This document shows positions 10,000 to 21,257 of a DNA stretch of 64,000 nucleotides, piece by piece. Under the pieces are notes generated by a model that saw only the letters and a list, made by a program, of their open reading frames with translations, did not search any database and was not told where the DNA came from. The DNA lies in NCBI GenBank assembly GCA_963082975.1, contig OY720350.1:46826734-46890733 (forward strand), read 5' to 3'. A program made the translations under genes and the position numbers. The stretch is from Labia minor. Its lineage: Eukaryota; Arthropoda; Insecta; Dermaptera; Spongiphoridae. Each line of letters starts with the position of its first letter. Position 1 is the first letter of the stretch.

Positions 10000-12900
10000 T
10001 AATTTGATTTAACTTTTAAATTTCTTCTTCTTCTCATTTGGATTAAATTACAGAATATTCAATTGTATAATTGAATATTTTCAGGATTATATTTATTTTT
10101 TTATCAAAATAATAACATATTTTTTTTTTGTTTGTTTTGATGAATTTAAATTAAGTGTCTTCATTCCAATGAAAATTATATTAATTTATGATTAAATTAT
10201 GAATGTAAATATAGTTAATAAAATCATTCTTATTTAATCAAAATGACAAATTAAATTATTTAAAAAAATCAGTATTTTATGATTTAATTCTTAATTGGAT
10301 ATTGCATAAATTATTTTTCTTTTAAAGGTCAATGTTTTGTTGAGCCAGAATTACCATTGGCGTCATAGAATAGTAGTGAAGAATTTTTAAATAATATTTT
10401 GGTATTCTTTGACTCACTCCAAATAGATATCATGAATTTCACAAATAAAATAAACAAGATTAGTGAACTTGTGTAGAAAATTCACACAAGAAAAATTATT
10501 TAAAAAATAAAAATAATAATAATAATAATAATTTTAATCATATGTAAAAATGGATTTGTTATTGAATTTTCTGATTATGCAGGTAGTAAAGAATAAATTA
10601 GATCAAACAAATATATATTATTAAAAAAACTTTTTACATTTTCAAATATCTCTTTTATAATTTGTAATAAAATCGTATCTAATTAATATAAAGTATTTGA
10701 ATAATTTTTTTTCTTAAAAAATATAAATAATAATTGAGTAATTAAAATAAAAACAAAAGCAATACTAAAATAAAAATATTCATTTACAATTTATTTAATG
10801 AAAAATGAAATATAAAAATTCAATCACTAACTTGTTTTAATATTTAATTCCAATAGCACCCTAGGGTATTTAAGAGGTTTCGAATGGCTTTAGAATGGTT
10901 TAAATTCGTTAAGCTGTTTTAACCGAGTACATGTCACCAAAAAAGCTTTTACCCTTTTAAAATTTAAATGGAAAAATTTCTATATATAATACATATATCT
11001 TCAATTCTTATAAAAAATAATAATTTTGCTTAATTAACTATTTATTTATGAATAATATATATAATATAAGAGATTATTATTTTTCCTTTGCCTTTATGCT
11101 TTGATTCAAAACATTAACAATTTTGAATCAGACCAATCATATTGTAGGAGGGAGAGTTCTAGTGCTTCATTATCTAAAAAATAAAATTTTTACGAGATAT
11201 AATTAAGAAATATGACAGTTTTAACAAATAATTCTAAAAAATATTAAAACATTTTTTAAAAGAAAAATGATAAAGTCTATATTTTGAGAAAAAATGGAAT
11301 ATCCGAAAATTTTTTAATACTTCAATAATTTTTATTATAAAAAATTTGAATAAATAATTCTTAAATTAATATGTAAAATATATATATGAATATTTTTTAA
11401 TTAAAATTTATTTAATATAGGAGATTTTATTATATTAATTATAATTGAGATTTTCTGATTTTCTTAATTTTATCATCAAAAATTAACAGAAAAAAAACAA
11501 AACTGTTTCTTTTAAATAAAATAACAAATACATATTTAGGACATTTTCATAATTTTTGAAATGTTTTATTAAAATTAAGATTTATACGTATATTGTTATA
11601 TTATAGATATTTTTTTAAAAAATACTAATTTATTATAATATATTTTATTATATTTTAATAACTTCATAATTAGCATTTATAGCTTACAGATTATTTCGAT
11701 TTTTCATCCGATTTATTCTTAATAAAAAAACGTAAATATAACTAAATATATTAGAATAAAAATGAATTTTTTTGAATTTAGAAATTTATATATATAACTG
11801 AAAAAATTTATATATTCTTCGATTCATGATAAATTTGAAGAATGAATATGTACCAATGCCAAGTATTTTTTTTTATTTAATTATGATTTATTTAAATCCT
11901 TTAGATACAATTTATGACATTGTTCACATGAATTAATGGTTTTATGAACATTATGAATGCTAGCTACTCGGCCTGTAGATAGTAAATTTTATATGTTCAC
12001 TATTTATGAATGACATGAAATGTTTCAAATTGCTATTCGTCCTATCATACTGAAACCAAACTTGTCTGGGGATAATTGGATTTTTTTTAACTAAATAAAA
12101 TGCTTTTATGTCATGAGATGAATAGACCTAAAAAAGGTGGGACAGCAAAGATATTAATAAATGTTATATATTTGTTCAAAAACAAATATAAATTTGGAGT
12201 AACTATTGATGAAATAATGTAAAATTTCTAATAATAAAAGAGAAAATTAAAATTAGCTATTAAAAACATAACGAACATAAATATATGCTATTTTCTTTGC
12301 TTGAGTCTTTTTAAATAAAGATTGTTCTGTCATAGAAATGAAAGAAAATAACAAAAGAAATCAATAAAAAATAAATAAATAAATAATAATAAAATACTTT
12401 TAAAATTTGAAATCACTTTCATATATTCATAATTAAATAATTTTTAATATTCATATTAAATATCAATTGATATAATATACAAATAAAAATTATTTAGTAA
12501 GGTACAGTGAGTTTGTAAATGGGCCACTCTGGTTTTAAATTGAAATTTTATAAATAGAGAAAATAATAGCAAAATAAAAAAAAGTTTTTAAATAGGTTAT
12601 TTTACTATTATTTTCTAATATATTAAATTTTAATTAGATTATAGCTGTGTATATTGATCAAAAATAAATTTGGAATTGATGGAGCATACAAAATATAAAT
12701 CAAATAAGGAATTTTGGTCATGTCCGCCTTCCGTGATACAATGTGCCGATTTGAATTTTAATCAATGCTAAATCGAAAGGTAACATTGTTATTAGAAGGA
12801 TATGATATATGTTGTTCTGAAAATAATTGTTTATTTCACAGATTGTCTTTGCGAAATTCTCGAAAAATAGTTAATATAAATTGAAAATATTAAAATTAAA

Positions 12901-13045
12901 TCTATATCCAAACTAATTTAAATATGTTTAGATCGGGATGGTCAATGAAACAATATTAAAAAAAATTAACATCTCCTTAGACACAATCTATTGTGTGTTT
13001 CTCTTAAAATACGCTTAATCTTACTCAATTTTCCTTTATATGAAA
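10000..13045. other. AT-rich region without recognised features
   Basis: Low-complexity A/T sequence with an AAT microsatellite near 10513-10532 and scattered non-repetitive patches (about 10855-10930, 11930-12070 and 12715-12790). None has a plausible ORF with splice sites, and none is shared with other parts of the window. Confidence 0.45.
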
Positions 13046-13049
13046 ATAG

Positions 13050-13586
13050 TACCGGGACCCCGAGCCTCGGCTCGGTAATTAAGTTAAAAAAAAATAATTC
13101 ATTATTATTGGGTTTGGCTGGTAATATTAATACTTGAGACAACGAGCTCTCGCTCGACCCTTTAAAAAATAATTATTTATTTCAATTATTAAATGTTGCA
13201 TCATTGCATCAATCTGATTCAAATGAATGGAGCGGTCCTCAATGTATTATTATGTTTCTAAGTGCATGAATATTTTTTTTTGTTGGAAGAATGATAATAT
13301 ATATCGTAATTTATAATTATAAAATATTTTTAAAATATTTTAAATATAAAAATATATCCTTTAAAAAAAGGCGGGAGACAAATTTCAATATAGTGTCGAC
13401 ACATATATACATTTAAATTAAGAAAAAACTAATGAAGATGATTTTTCCTAGAGATGTGATCAATAAAACGCAATTTTTCTTTATAAATACTATCTCTGGC
13501 GTGAATTTCAAAAAAAATCGTTAGAGCGGTTTCTGAGAACCCATTTACATATATACAAACAATTTTAGCTAGAATAATAAGATTGG
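13050..13586 (-). repeat. RepD copy a, short form
   Basis: RepD is oriented here from its ATCTTATC...GCTAGC end (5') to its GC-rich hairpin end (3'). On the + strand the copy starts with TACCGGGACCCCGAGCC, containing the CCGAGCC/GGCTCGG stem. A second terminus-like motif (ACGAGCTCTCGCTCG) follows at about 13141-13155, then GCATCATTGCATCAATCTGA, the GCGGGAGACAAATTTC segment, TCGTTAGAGCGG and finally AATTTTAGCTAGAATAATAA. About 0.54 kb, non-coding; Helitron/Helentron-like by structure only. Confidence 0.7.
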
Positions 13587-13659
13587 ATATTCAGATACAA
13601 AATTTAATTAATAATATATTAAAAAAAAATTAAGTGTTAATTGTAATTTTTCTTACTTA

Positions 13660-13910
13660 CAGAATGCATCAACCAGGTTTTCAAATATAGATCTCTTAAG
13701 AGCTCACTGATATGGAGCTTGATTTTGGTAAATGGGCAGGGAGAGGAAGTTGATTTGCTGCGCTTGGAGATTTTGGAGTTGGGGGAGTGGGAAGAGTGTC
13801 CCAGGTGGTACATCTTGAGACTCACATTACTTCTAGTCGATTACCTTTTAAAGATCATTGAAGGGGAAAGTATCGATTCGATGAAACCCAATGAAAACGT
13901 CATTCTCTAA
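13660..13910 (+). other. Ambiguous exon-like block, open on both strands
   Basis: An island of more coding-like composition. On + there is a good acceptor (TTTTTCTTACTTACAG, ending 13661), and the frame after it is open for about 81 codons to TAA at 13908, including GQGEEVDLLRLEILELGEW. On - a 55-codon ORF from MSLKMYHLGHSSHSPNSK (GTG start; first ATG at MYHLG) to LKTWLMHS ends at a perfect GTAAGTAAG donor at the same point. A single real exon probably exists, but the strand cannot be decided from sequence alone, and no family was recognised. Confidence 0.35.
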
Positions 13911-14204
13911 TCATATTAATTAACAATATAATGGAGGAAATATGACATTCAATTACATACATACTATGTATCAATTTCCTTTTTGGAAACGGAATTAGTT
14001 ACTCTTTGATGTACAAATTTCTCCCATTTGAAAATTAGACAAGAAAATCTATTTAACCCAACAGAGAAATTCATTCTAGTATTTTCTTTTTTATTTTTAT
14101 TCTTAATGAAAATTAGAACTATATATAAATGCGCATACACAATTATTTAATTTGAAACATTTTAGGAAACAAATTTTTAATGGGTCATTTTTAGAAATCC
14201 CATT

Positions 14205-14481
14205 TAACAATTGTAATAAATAATTAAAAAATTGTAAAATTTTTAAAGTAAATAAAAATAAATTGTATAAATTTGTTAAAGGGTCGAGCGATCGCTCGGT
14301 GTCCCAGGAATATATTTTATATATTTTATATCAACATATATTTTATATCAACTGTTTGTATGTTATTATTTGAATGGCGATTCGGTGAATCAGGTATTAA
14401 TATTACCAGCCAAACCCAATAATAATGAATAATTTTTTTTTAACTTAATTACCGAGCCGAGGCTCGCTGTCTCAGTACTTC
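14205..14481 (+). repeat. RepD copy b, 3'-end fragment with several termini
   Basis: Holds three hairpin-type termini in one orientation: a perfect 14-bp palindrome CGAGCGATCGCTCG (14285-14298) followed by GTGTCCCAGG; GATTC-ggt-GAATC followed by AGGTATTAAT (near 14385); and CCGAGCCGAGGCTCG near 14454 followed by CTGTCTCAGTACT. The 5' part of RepD is missing. Confidence 0.6.
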
Positions 14482-15125
14482 TATTATTAAATAAATAAAA
14501 TATAAAATGGTTAATTATTCAAATTTTACTTAAATTTTTTAAATGTATTTTTACGAACTTACATTACTTAATAGTAATTTAAAACAAATTTATAAAAATA
14601 ATCTTTATATTTTATTATAAGTGAACTTTGCTTCCCATTTCTTACAAAGAAAATTTTTTTAGGTATTTTTATAATGATTTTGCAATTGAAAAGCAAAAAT
14701 TATTTTATCAAAATCTCTTTAAAAAGTTTTAATTTTTCCTATTTTTTTTTAGCAATTCCTCAAATGATTACTGCAATGCAAATTATAAAGTTTTATAATT
14801 GAAGAAAAAAGCATTTCAATTATTTTAAAAAATGATTTTAATATAAAAATAAAAATTAAAAAATCGATTTAGATTCACTTTTATTGGAGAAGCTGATTTT
14901 TAAATTAGATATCCATTCATCAAAATCTATATTTAATTTATTTTATAAATAGAGTGAGGAAATATTTAAAAGTTAGGAGAGTAACTTCAAAGCAAAAAAA
15001 TATATTCAATTATAATATAATTGAATTCGGTTAAAGGACCAGGACTTGACATTTCCTGTCACCTCCTAAATACCTATATATATAAATTTATTAAAAATAT
15101 TAAATTTAATGATTTAATTTGTAAG

Positions 15126-15310
15126 TACCGGGACCCCGAGCCTCGGCTCGGTACTTAAGTTAAAAAAAAATGATTCATTATTATTGGGTTTGGCTGATAA
15201 TATTAATACCGGGACCCCGAGCCTCGGCTCGGTACTTAATTTAAAAAAAATGATTCATTATTATTGAATTTGGCTGGTAATATTAATACCTGGGACCCTT
15301 TAAAAAATAT
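15126..15310 (-). repeat. RepD copy c with tandemly doubled terminus
   Basis: The terminal unit TACCGGGACCCCGAGCC...CTCGG is present twice, starting at 15126 and 15207, with an 81-base period and a near-identical linker (GATTCATTATTATTG). The CACCGAGCTC third motif is reduced to CCTGGGACCC. The rest of RepD is lost. Confidence 0.65.
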
Positions 15311-15747
15311 TGATATACAATTTTTTAATAAAATCTCATATCAAAAAAGAAAATTTATTAAAAATTAAAAATAAAAAAATATAAACATCTCCTTTTTATT
15401 ATTTATCTAAAAATTCATATTTTAATTTTTATATAACCTACAAATCATTTTTTTTCTTAAAATATAGTTGTAATAAATAATTTTAACAAAAACAAAAAAT
15501 AATATAATTTAGTCATTTTAATTGACATTTTGAAAATATTTTATTATTCATAAAAAATTTAAAATAATATATTCTGTTTTTTTATTTTAGACAATGATAA
15601 AATTGGATTTCTTAAAATGACCCATTAAAAATTTGTTTCCTAAAATGTTTCAAATAAATTAAAATAAATTGATTTTCATTTCAATAAATAAAAACCTTTT
15701 CAAATTTACTTGATCAAATAAAATAATTGATCCTATATTATATATAC

Positions 15748-15892
15748 ATCGAACACCGAGCTATCGCTCCACCCTTTCATAAATAAATAACAAAATTGTA
15801 TCAAATACCATTTATTATTCAATATTATTACAATCATTCACACCAATATTAATATTAGATCATTACATCAATCTAATTAAAATTAATATAAC
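15748..15892 (-). repeat. RepD copy d, degraded fragment
   Basis: Starts with ACACCGAGCTATCGCTCC, the second terminus of RepD, followed by the CCCTTT...ACATCAATCTAATTAAAATT section with many changes. Truncated at both sides. Confidence 0.45.
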
Positions 15893-16322
15893 TTAAATAT
15901 AATTTTTTTTTTATTTTTTTTTTTATTTATAGTGTGTTAGGGGAAAGCTAATCTTAAACAATTTTTAAAAAGTTTAATGTATGGATATATGTGTTCATGC
16001 AATGAAAACAGATATCGGTATAACAAATATTTTTAATTTTATTTAATATTTATAATATAAATAATAAGATATGCTAGCTAAAATTGTATATATGTATTTA
16101 TCTATATATATTGGTTCTCAAAAACCGCTCTAACGATTTTTTTCAAATTCACACTAGATATAGTATTTATAAAGAAAAATTAAGTTTTATTGATGATATC
16201 TCTTGAAACATACAGCTTCATTATTAATTTCTTAATTGAAAATTATATATGGAAAACGTCAAAATTTTTAATACTGCCTGCTAAGACAGTAAAAAAATGA
16301 CAATTTTTTATCTAAATACATA

Positions 16323-16395
16323 TAGTCCAGCGGTTGGACTGATGTTTTAACGAGTGGATTTCGTCGGTTCGAAACTCGCCGGGTGAATCGTTATT
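16323..16395 (+). repeat. tRNA-like module (pol III A and B boxes) in RepD
   Basis: TAGTCCAGCGGTTGG (16323-16337) fits an A box, with a GTCC/GGAC D-stem. GGTTCGAAACTC (16366-16377) fits a B box 43 bases later. Flanking bases do not form a 7-bp acceptor stem and no convincing anticodon arm is seen, so this is a tRNA-derived SINE-like promoter, not a tRNA gene. Confidence 0.6.
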
Positions 16396-16926
16396 TAAAA
16401 ATGAAAATAATGATTTTGTTATTTTTTTTTCTTTTTATCTATTGTTTACTTTTTAATAAATTACTATTCTATATTTATTTATTCATTGTTCTTTTATTAA
16501 TAAAGTTTTAGATAGTTTTATAAGTTTTAATATTTTTTCAATAAAATATTATTCAATATATTTATTAATATTATTTTATTTATTATTATTGAGTACCCGA
16601 AGTTCCATTCATTTTAATCAGATTGATGCAATGATGCAACAGTTAATAATTGTAATATTGTAATAAATTTCTATCTTGAAAATTGTTACATATTATTCAG
16701 GATATTTTAAAAACTATTTCTTTCTTTAATTAATATTCATTTTTTCTATAAGTCAGATATATTTCCAAATATTAAATAATTTTTGAAGTGAAAACTTCTT
16801 TAGCGGCGTTGAGCACTTTTGCGGGATGGGGAAAAAGTATAGAACTCGCGTGATCGTGACCAACACCATGAAACCATCTGCTTTCAAATTTCTTATAACA
16901 GAGCGCGAAATTTGAATTGTCATTAG

Positions 16927-17075
16927 AACTGTTTTATAAATTATCTCTAACATATAAATATATATTTATTATGTAAAGTTCATTTCATATATACATATAT
17001 AATCAAAATTATACGAAATGAACTTCACATAATAAATATATATTTTATGTTAGAGATAAGAATTATAAAACAGTT
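16927..17075. repeat. Large imperfect palindrome within RepD long form
   Basis: Arms of about 62 bases (AACTGTTTTATAA...CTCTAACATA...AAGTTCATTTC) with few mismatches and an AT loop of about 25-28 bases. The same structure recurs at 46424-46572, so it belongs to the repeat family. Confidence 0.75.
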
Positions 17076-17689
17076 CGTATTGCAATATTTTAAACAAAGT
17101 TGTGTATTTATATATATATAAATATAAGTTACAAATTTGTTTAAAATATATGTTTAAAATAATATATAAGTTATATATATATACATGCATATGAAATTCA
17201 TCTTTCTCGTGAAATAGCGCGAATTTCGTCTGTTTTAAAATTTCTTACGCAGAAGTTTTCACTTCTGTCGGCCAGTCCCACGACTGCCAATTTTGCTTTT
17301 TTAATTCCGAAAAGCTGCAAAGCACGTTTTTTTGTCTTTAGTTTGTTTTATAACCACTTGGGGCGCTAAACAGTTTTTCAAAAAAACACTATAGAAAAAA
17401 AATATATGTACCTATCTATATATATAAAGGAGACTGTTTGTATGTATGTATGTATGTAATTCGTTTACCTTTTTGCTGTCATAGTGTAATATGTTAAAAT
17501 GTAAGTTATTTACATTTTAACATAAAATAGAAAATATATTATTTAAGGATTAAAGAATAAAAATAGAAAGTAAATTAGTGAATATTTTAAAAATAAGACA
17601 ATTTGTGGAAATTGAAATAACTAATAAATGAGAGGTGGAGGGGATGAGGAGAGAGGTGGGAGTGTGTGTGAGCGGGAGAGAGAGAGATT

Positions 17690-17965
17690 TAAAGTTTATA
17701 TATAGTTCTCCGTGTTGTTCATTCAAGAGCCAGGCGTGGCCCACTGACTGGCGGACTCATTTTACACAATGTATATAACTAGCAATCAAAGAATTATTAT
17801 AAATTTTAACTTTTTATTTTAAATTCTAATATTCAAATATCATTTCAATTAAATAATTTATTCTAAAAGTTCTCATTTTAATTAATATAATAAAATATTT
17901 AAATCATATTTAACTTAAATTATTTTGTATTTATTCTTTCCATATTTGAATAGGTACTTCTTTTA
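17690..17965 (+). repeat. RepF segment inside the Helitron
   Basis: AGTTTATATATAGTTCTCCG, GTTGTTCATTCAAGAGCC and the following 240 bases match 30910-31190 closely, with GGCGTGGCCCACTGACTGG versus a diverged version there. Both copies start about 270 bases downstream of a Helitron-like TCTATATATATA end, suggesting a shared Helitron core. Confidence 0.6.
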
Positions 17966-18269
17966 TTTTAAGGGAGGGAATTAACTATGATCTAAAAAAA
18001 TTAATAAATGAACTTAATAATAAAAAATCAAATAAATCCATTATTTAAATTAATACTATTAATGAATGTATATATTGTTAATTTATCTTTAGTTTTATCA
18101 ATACTTTTATACCGTTAATTTTTATAAATTGTCTCAAGTCTCTAACTTTGCATTTTCTCAAATTTTATTATAATTAAAAATATTCAATAAAAATCAAGCA
18201 ATGAAATTAAAATATCGAAATGAAATGATCAAGAAATATACTCTATTATAACATATACAATACTTATAA

Positions 18270-19090
18270 ACTATAGGCGGAGGAAATATTAGACGATATC
18301 ATTGCGGGTTCAGTCCAAATCGATCAACATTAATTAAGATATTTTCATTATGACAGATATTAAAAAAACCGCGCATTCAATATCTCTGTTCACTAATTAT
18401 TTGTAGACTTTAGTAAAACCTACGCATGACTCAATAGATCCGGATAAACTTTTTCAAATTTTGATCTTAAAATTTATCTTGAAGGTAGTAAATAAAGAGT
18501 AAGATGCGGAAATCAATTGTAAAATATTAGGTGACCCAGACGACTTAAATATAATAGGAGATTCGGCAATTGCAATTACAGATAGCGAGGAAAAATTAAT
18601 CGAGGTAGGAAAAGAGATGAGGTTTGAAATTAATAATGATAAATAAATATATTTAGAAACAAACAGGAGCAGTATTAACATACAAAATGTAGAATTTGAA
18701 TATGTAGAAAAATTGAATGTAATCACGAAGGATAATAATATTTGAGAAGAATTGAAATCGAAGTTGCAATCGGAAAACACGCCTGTTATCATGCAGTAAA
18801 GAGGCTTATCTCATCAAAATTATTATAAAAGGGAATGAAAATTAAAATATATAAAACAATTATTTTGTCTGTTGTATTATATGAGTGTGAGACATGGTCT
18901 ATGATCTTAGGAGATGAGAGTGGATTCAGAGTATTTGAGAATAGGATTCTCCCCAGCATTTATGGACCAAAGAAAGATGAGTACATCAGGGAATGACGTA
19001 CGAGAGATGGAACAGAGGCTCAGGATAAGGACACTTGGAGAAATGTGGTTGTAGCTGCCAAGAACTTTCGAGTAGATAGATATAACATAT
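18270..19090 (+). pseudogene. Decayed LINE reverse transcriptase, C-terminal half
   Basis: Translated piecewise on +, it reads CGFSPNRST and then LNIIGDSAIAITDSEE after a degenerate YADD box (now PDDL, codons 18536-18547). Then come EMRFEINNDK, KIYKTIILSVVLYGCETWS across a frameshift near 18870, and DKDTWRNVVVAAKNF near the end. This order matches the palm/thumb region of non-LTR retrotransposon reverse transcriptases, which copy RNA at a nicked target. Several stops and frameshifts make it dead; the N-terminus and endonuclease are absent. It lies wholly within the Helitron, so it may be a captured fragment. Clade not assigned. Confidence 0.7.
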
Positions 19091-19308
19091 TCAATAATAA
19101 TATATATAATTAATTTACTAAATAAATTAAAATATATTTTAAATAATCACACAATAAGAAATGAATGTTGTATGTTATACATTGTTTGAAACAAAATGGA
19201 TGAAAACCTTTTACTACTTTCAACCAAATACTATGTACCACTCGGGGGTACAGGGGGCGGAGCCCCCGTCTAGATGTGAAGAGCGACGAAGGAGCTCTGA
19301 GCAGCTAG

Positions 19309-19548
19309 TATATTATATATTTATGTATTATTGAGGAGCACAAGTTCATTAATTTTAATCAGATTGATGCAAATGTGTAACATTTAATAATTGTAATAAA
19401 TAATTAAAGAATTGTGTATCAATATTTTTTAAAGGGTAGAGCGAGAGCTCGGTGTCCCAGGTATTAATATTACCAGCCAAATCAAATAATAATGAATCAT
19501 TTTTTTTAACTTAAGTACCGAGCCGAGGCTCGGGGTCCCGGTACTATA
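19309..19548 (+). repeat. RepD long form, left locus, 3' part
   Basis: Resumes RepD immediately after the Helitron CTAG and runs to CGAGGCTCGGGGTCCCGGTA. It contains the second terminus GCGAGAGCTCGGTGTCCCAGG at about 19441-19461. It matches 45850-46084 inverted. Confidence 0.75.
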
Positions 19549-19578
19549 AATAATAAGATATAAGAAGCGGTGGCTTGA

Positions 19579-20125
19579 TTGAATAAATGTGTTAAAATTT
19601 AAACAAATTCAAATATTCTTTTATATACAATTGTAATAATAAATAATAATGATTTGATAAAGGATATAACTTTAATTTGGGCGCCAAGATAATAAGGGTT
19701 GATAAAAATAAACTTTCACAAAATATTTGTATATTGTTAACGGGTTTAATAGAAAGAAAGAAAACAAAAATAAAGATAAATTTACCAAATATTTCAGAAC
19801 ATGGAACATATAAACATAAATTTAAGGATTGAGTACCATGCCCTATCTCATCACCTCAATGGTTTCACAACGACTCCAACGACTGTCTATCATAGCGAGC
19901 CAAGGGCTGCTAAGATCTTTAGGGGAATCCCTTTTAGTTTGGGCGGGCTCCATCTGAGCAGCACCTCCTGGGAGCCAATTCCAGTGGATGAGTTCACCAG
20001 GTTTAAATATAATTACAAATAAAATAAATGGTCCGCCCGTTACACACACATATTATATACAATTTAATATTATTTTATATATATTTATATTATTGAATAT
20101 ATGTGTTAAAATTTAAACAAATTCA
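19579..20125. other. GC-richer island between 34-bp direct repeats
   Basis: TTGAATAAATGTGTTAAAAT and the following bases (19579-19613) recur at 20092-20125 with one mismatch. Between them, 19810-20045 is GC-richer and open on both strands: + includes SEPRAAKIFRGIPFSLGGLH, - includes FKPGELIHWNWLPGGAAQ. No family was recognised, and no splice sites are convincing. It might be an unknown insertion with target duplication or a captured exon. Confidence 0.3.
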
Positions 20126-20147
20126 ATTTTAAGAATATATATATATA

Positions 20148-20953
20148 TTAAAGAAAGAAATTGTTTTTAAAATATCCTAAATAATATGTAACAATTTTCA
20201 AGATAGAAATTTATTACAATATTACTATTATTAAATGTTGCATCATTGCATCAATCTGATTAAAATGAATGGAACTTCGGGTACTCAATAATAATAAATA
20301 AATAATATTAATAAATATTAAATGATATTTTAGTGAAGAAATATTAAAAATTATAAAACTATCTAAAACTTAATTAATAAAATAAAATAAAAGAACAATG
20401 AATAAATAAATATAAAATAGTAATTTATTAAAAAATAATAGATTAAAAAAAAAAAAAAAAACTATTTTCCGCCGGTTTCGATCCTGCGAAGTTGAATTGT
20501 CAGACAGTCGCTCTACCCAATAGACTAATAATACTTAGATGATGAAAACGACATTTTTTACTCTCTTAGCAAGACGTATGTTTTTTTGTTTTTGTTTTTG
20601 TTTTTTTTTGAGAGAGATTAATAAATATCTATATATATTTTATTAAAAATAAATATTTTTAATTTTATTTCGAAATTAAATAATAAATTTTAAAATATTT
20701 TAAATAAAAAAAAATATTAATACAATTTCAGTTAAAAAATAAAAATGGATGCTAATTTTGACGTTTTCCATATATAATTTTTAATTAAGAAATTAATAAT
20801 GAAAATGAATTTTTCAAGAGATGTGATCAATAAAACTCAATTTTTCTTTATAGATACTATATCTAGTGTAAATTTGAAAAAAATCGTCAGAGCGGTTTTT
20901 GAGAACCAATGGCTATATATATATACAATTTTAGCTAGCATAATAAGATAAGA
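20148..20953 (-). repeat. RepD copy e, long-form part with a different tRNA-like module
   Basis: Matches 46768-47593 from AAAGAAATTGTTTTTAAAAT onward, through GGAACTTCGGGTACTC, to the terminal TAGCTAGCATAATAAGATA. The hairpin side is truncated. In place of the tRNA-like module of the other long copies it holds a different tRNA-like sequence (20468-20527). Confidence 0.7.
20468..20527 (-). repeat. tRNA-like module, second type
   Basis: On the - strand TAGTCTATTGGGTAGAGCG resembles an A box/D-arm, and AGGATCGAAACC resembles a B box. The sequence differs from the module at 16323 but occupies the same place in RepD. No acceptor pairing; not a functional tRNA. Confidence 0.6.
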
Positions 20954-21075
20954 TATAACATCATATATGTATTAGTATCACAATTTAGTATAATTTTATT
21001 TATCAAATTATTTTTAATTTAATATTCAATTTTAAATTAATTTAAATTTATTTTAGTAAAATATTATTAATTTTT

Positions 21076-21226
21076 ACTTTCCCGCATACTTCGTATAAGG
21101 GAAGTATTGGAATCGTCAAAAATTTCGACTTCGAGATTTTGATAGATCTTGACGTTTTAGACCTCCCTGAGTCGGAAAATACCATTTTTGGAATTATGTC
21201 TGTGTGTGTGTATGTATGTATGTATG

Positions 21227-21257
<31 letters not shown>

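Larger units (their letters stand above)
14149..15660. repeat. Inverted arms enclosing two facing RepD fragments
   Basis: The segment 14149-14200 (TTGAAACATTTTAGGAAACA, then TTTTTAATGGGTCATTTT) recurs inverted at 15610-15660 with few mismatches. Between them lie RepD fragments in opposite orientations, 14205-14481 (+) and 15126-15310 (-), with hairpin ends facing each other. The whole may be an inverted duplication or a composite element. Confidence 0.5.
16062..17414 (+). repeat. RepD long form, left locus, 5' part
   Basis: The 5' end (GATATGCTAGCTAAAATTG) lies at the left, followed by a short AT microsatellite, CCGCTCTAACGATTT, a tRNA-like module (16323-16395), GCATCAATCTGA-type sequence and a large palindrome (16927-17075). 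Apart from a shorter 16265-16290 junction it is the inverted equivalent of 46085-47593. Within 16753-16953 the two appear identical base for base. The element is cut at 17414 by a Helitron and continues at 19309-19548. The 66-codon ORF shared by both copies is open by chance or repeat-derived; no family is recognised. Confidence 0.75.
17415..19308 (+). mobile_element. Non-autonomous Helitron, 1.9 kb, insertion confirmed by empty site
   Basis: Starts with TCTATATATATAAAGGAG and ends with GGAGCTCTGAGCAGCTAG: canonical Helitron 5' TC and 3' CTRR termini, flanked by A and T. A GC hairpin (GGGGGC-gga-GCCCCC) lies at about 19253-19267. The inverted paralogous locus near 46085 reads straight from GTACCTA to TATATTATATAT, which is exactly the flanks joined without the insert and without target duplication. 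No Rep/helicase ORF is present, so it was moved by a partner. It carries a LINE fragment and the RepF segment. Confidence 0.8.

Noticed and set aside
16323-16395. Functional tRNA gene
   Set aside because: A and B boxes are present, but no acceptor stem or normal anticodon arm forms; it is repeat-borne in three copies.
18454-18792. 112-codon reverse-strand ORF
   Set aside because: Antisense shadow of the LINE reverse-transcriptase fragment on the + strand.
17415-19308. Autonomous Helitron
   Set aside because: No Rep or helicase motifs in any frame; interior holds LINE debris and AT-rich DNA.
19810-20045. Ribosomal RNA fragment
   Set aside because: GC-richer, but no recognisable conserved rRNA core sequence was seen.
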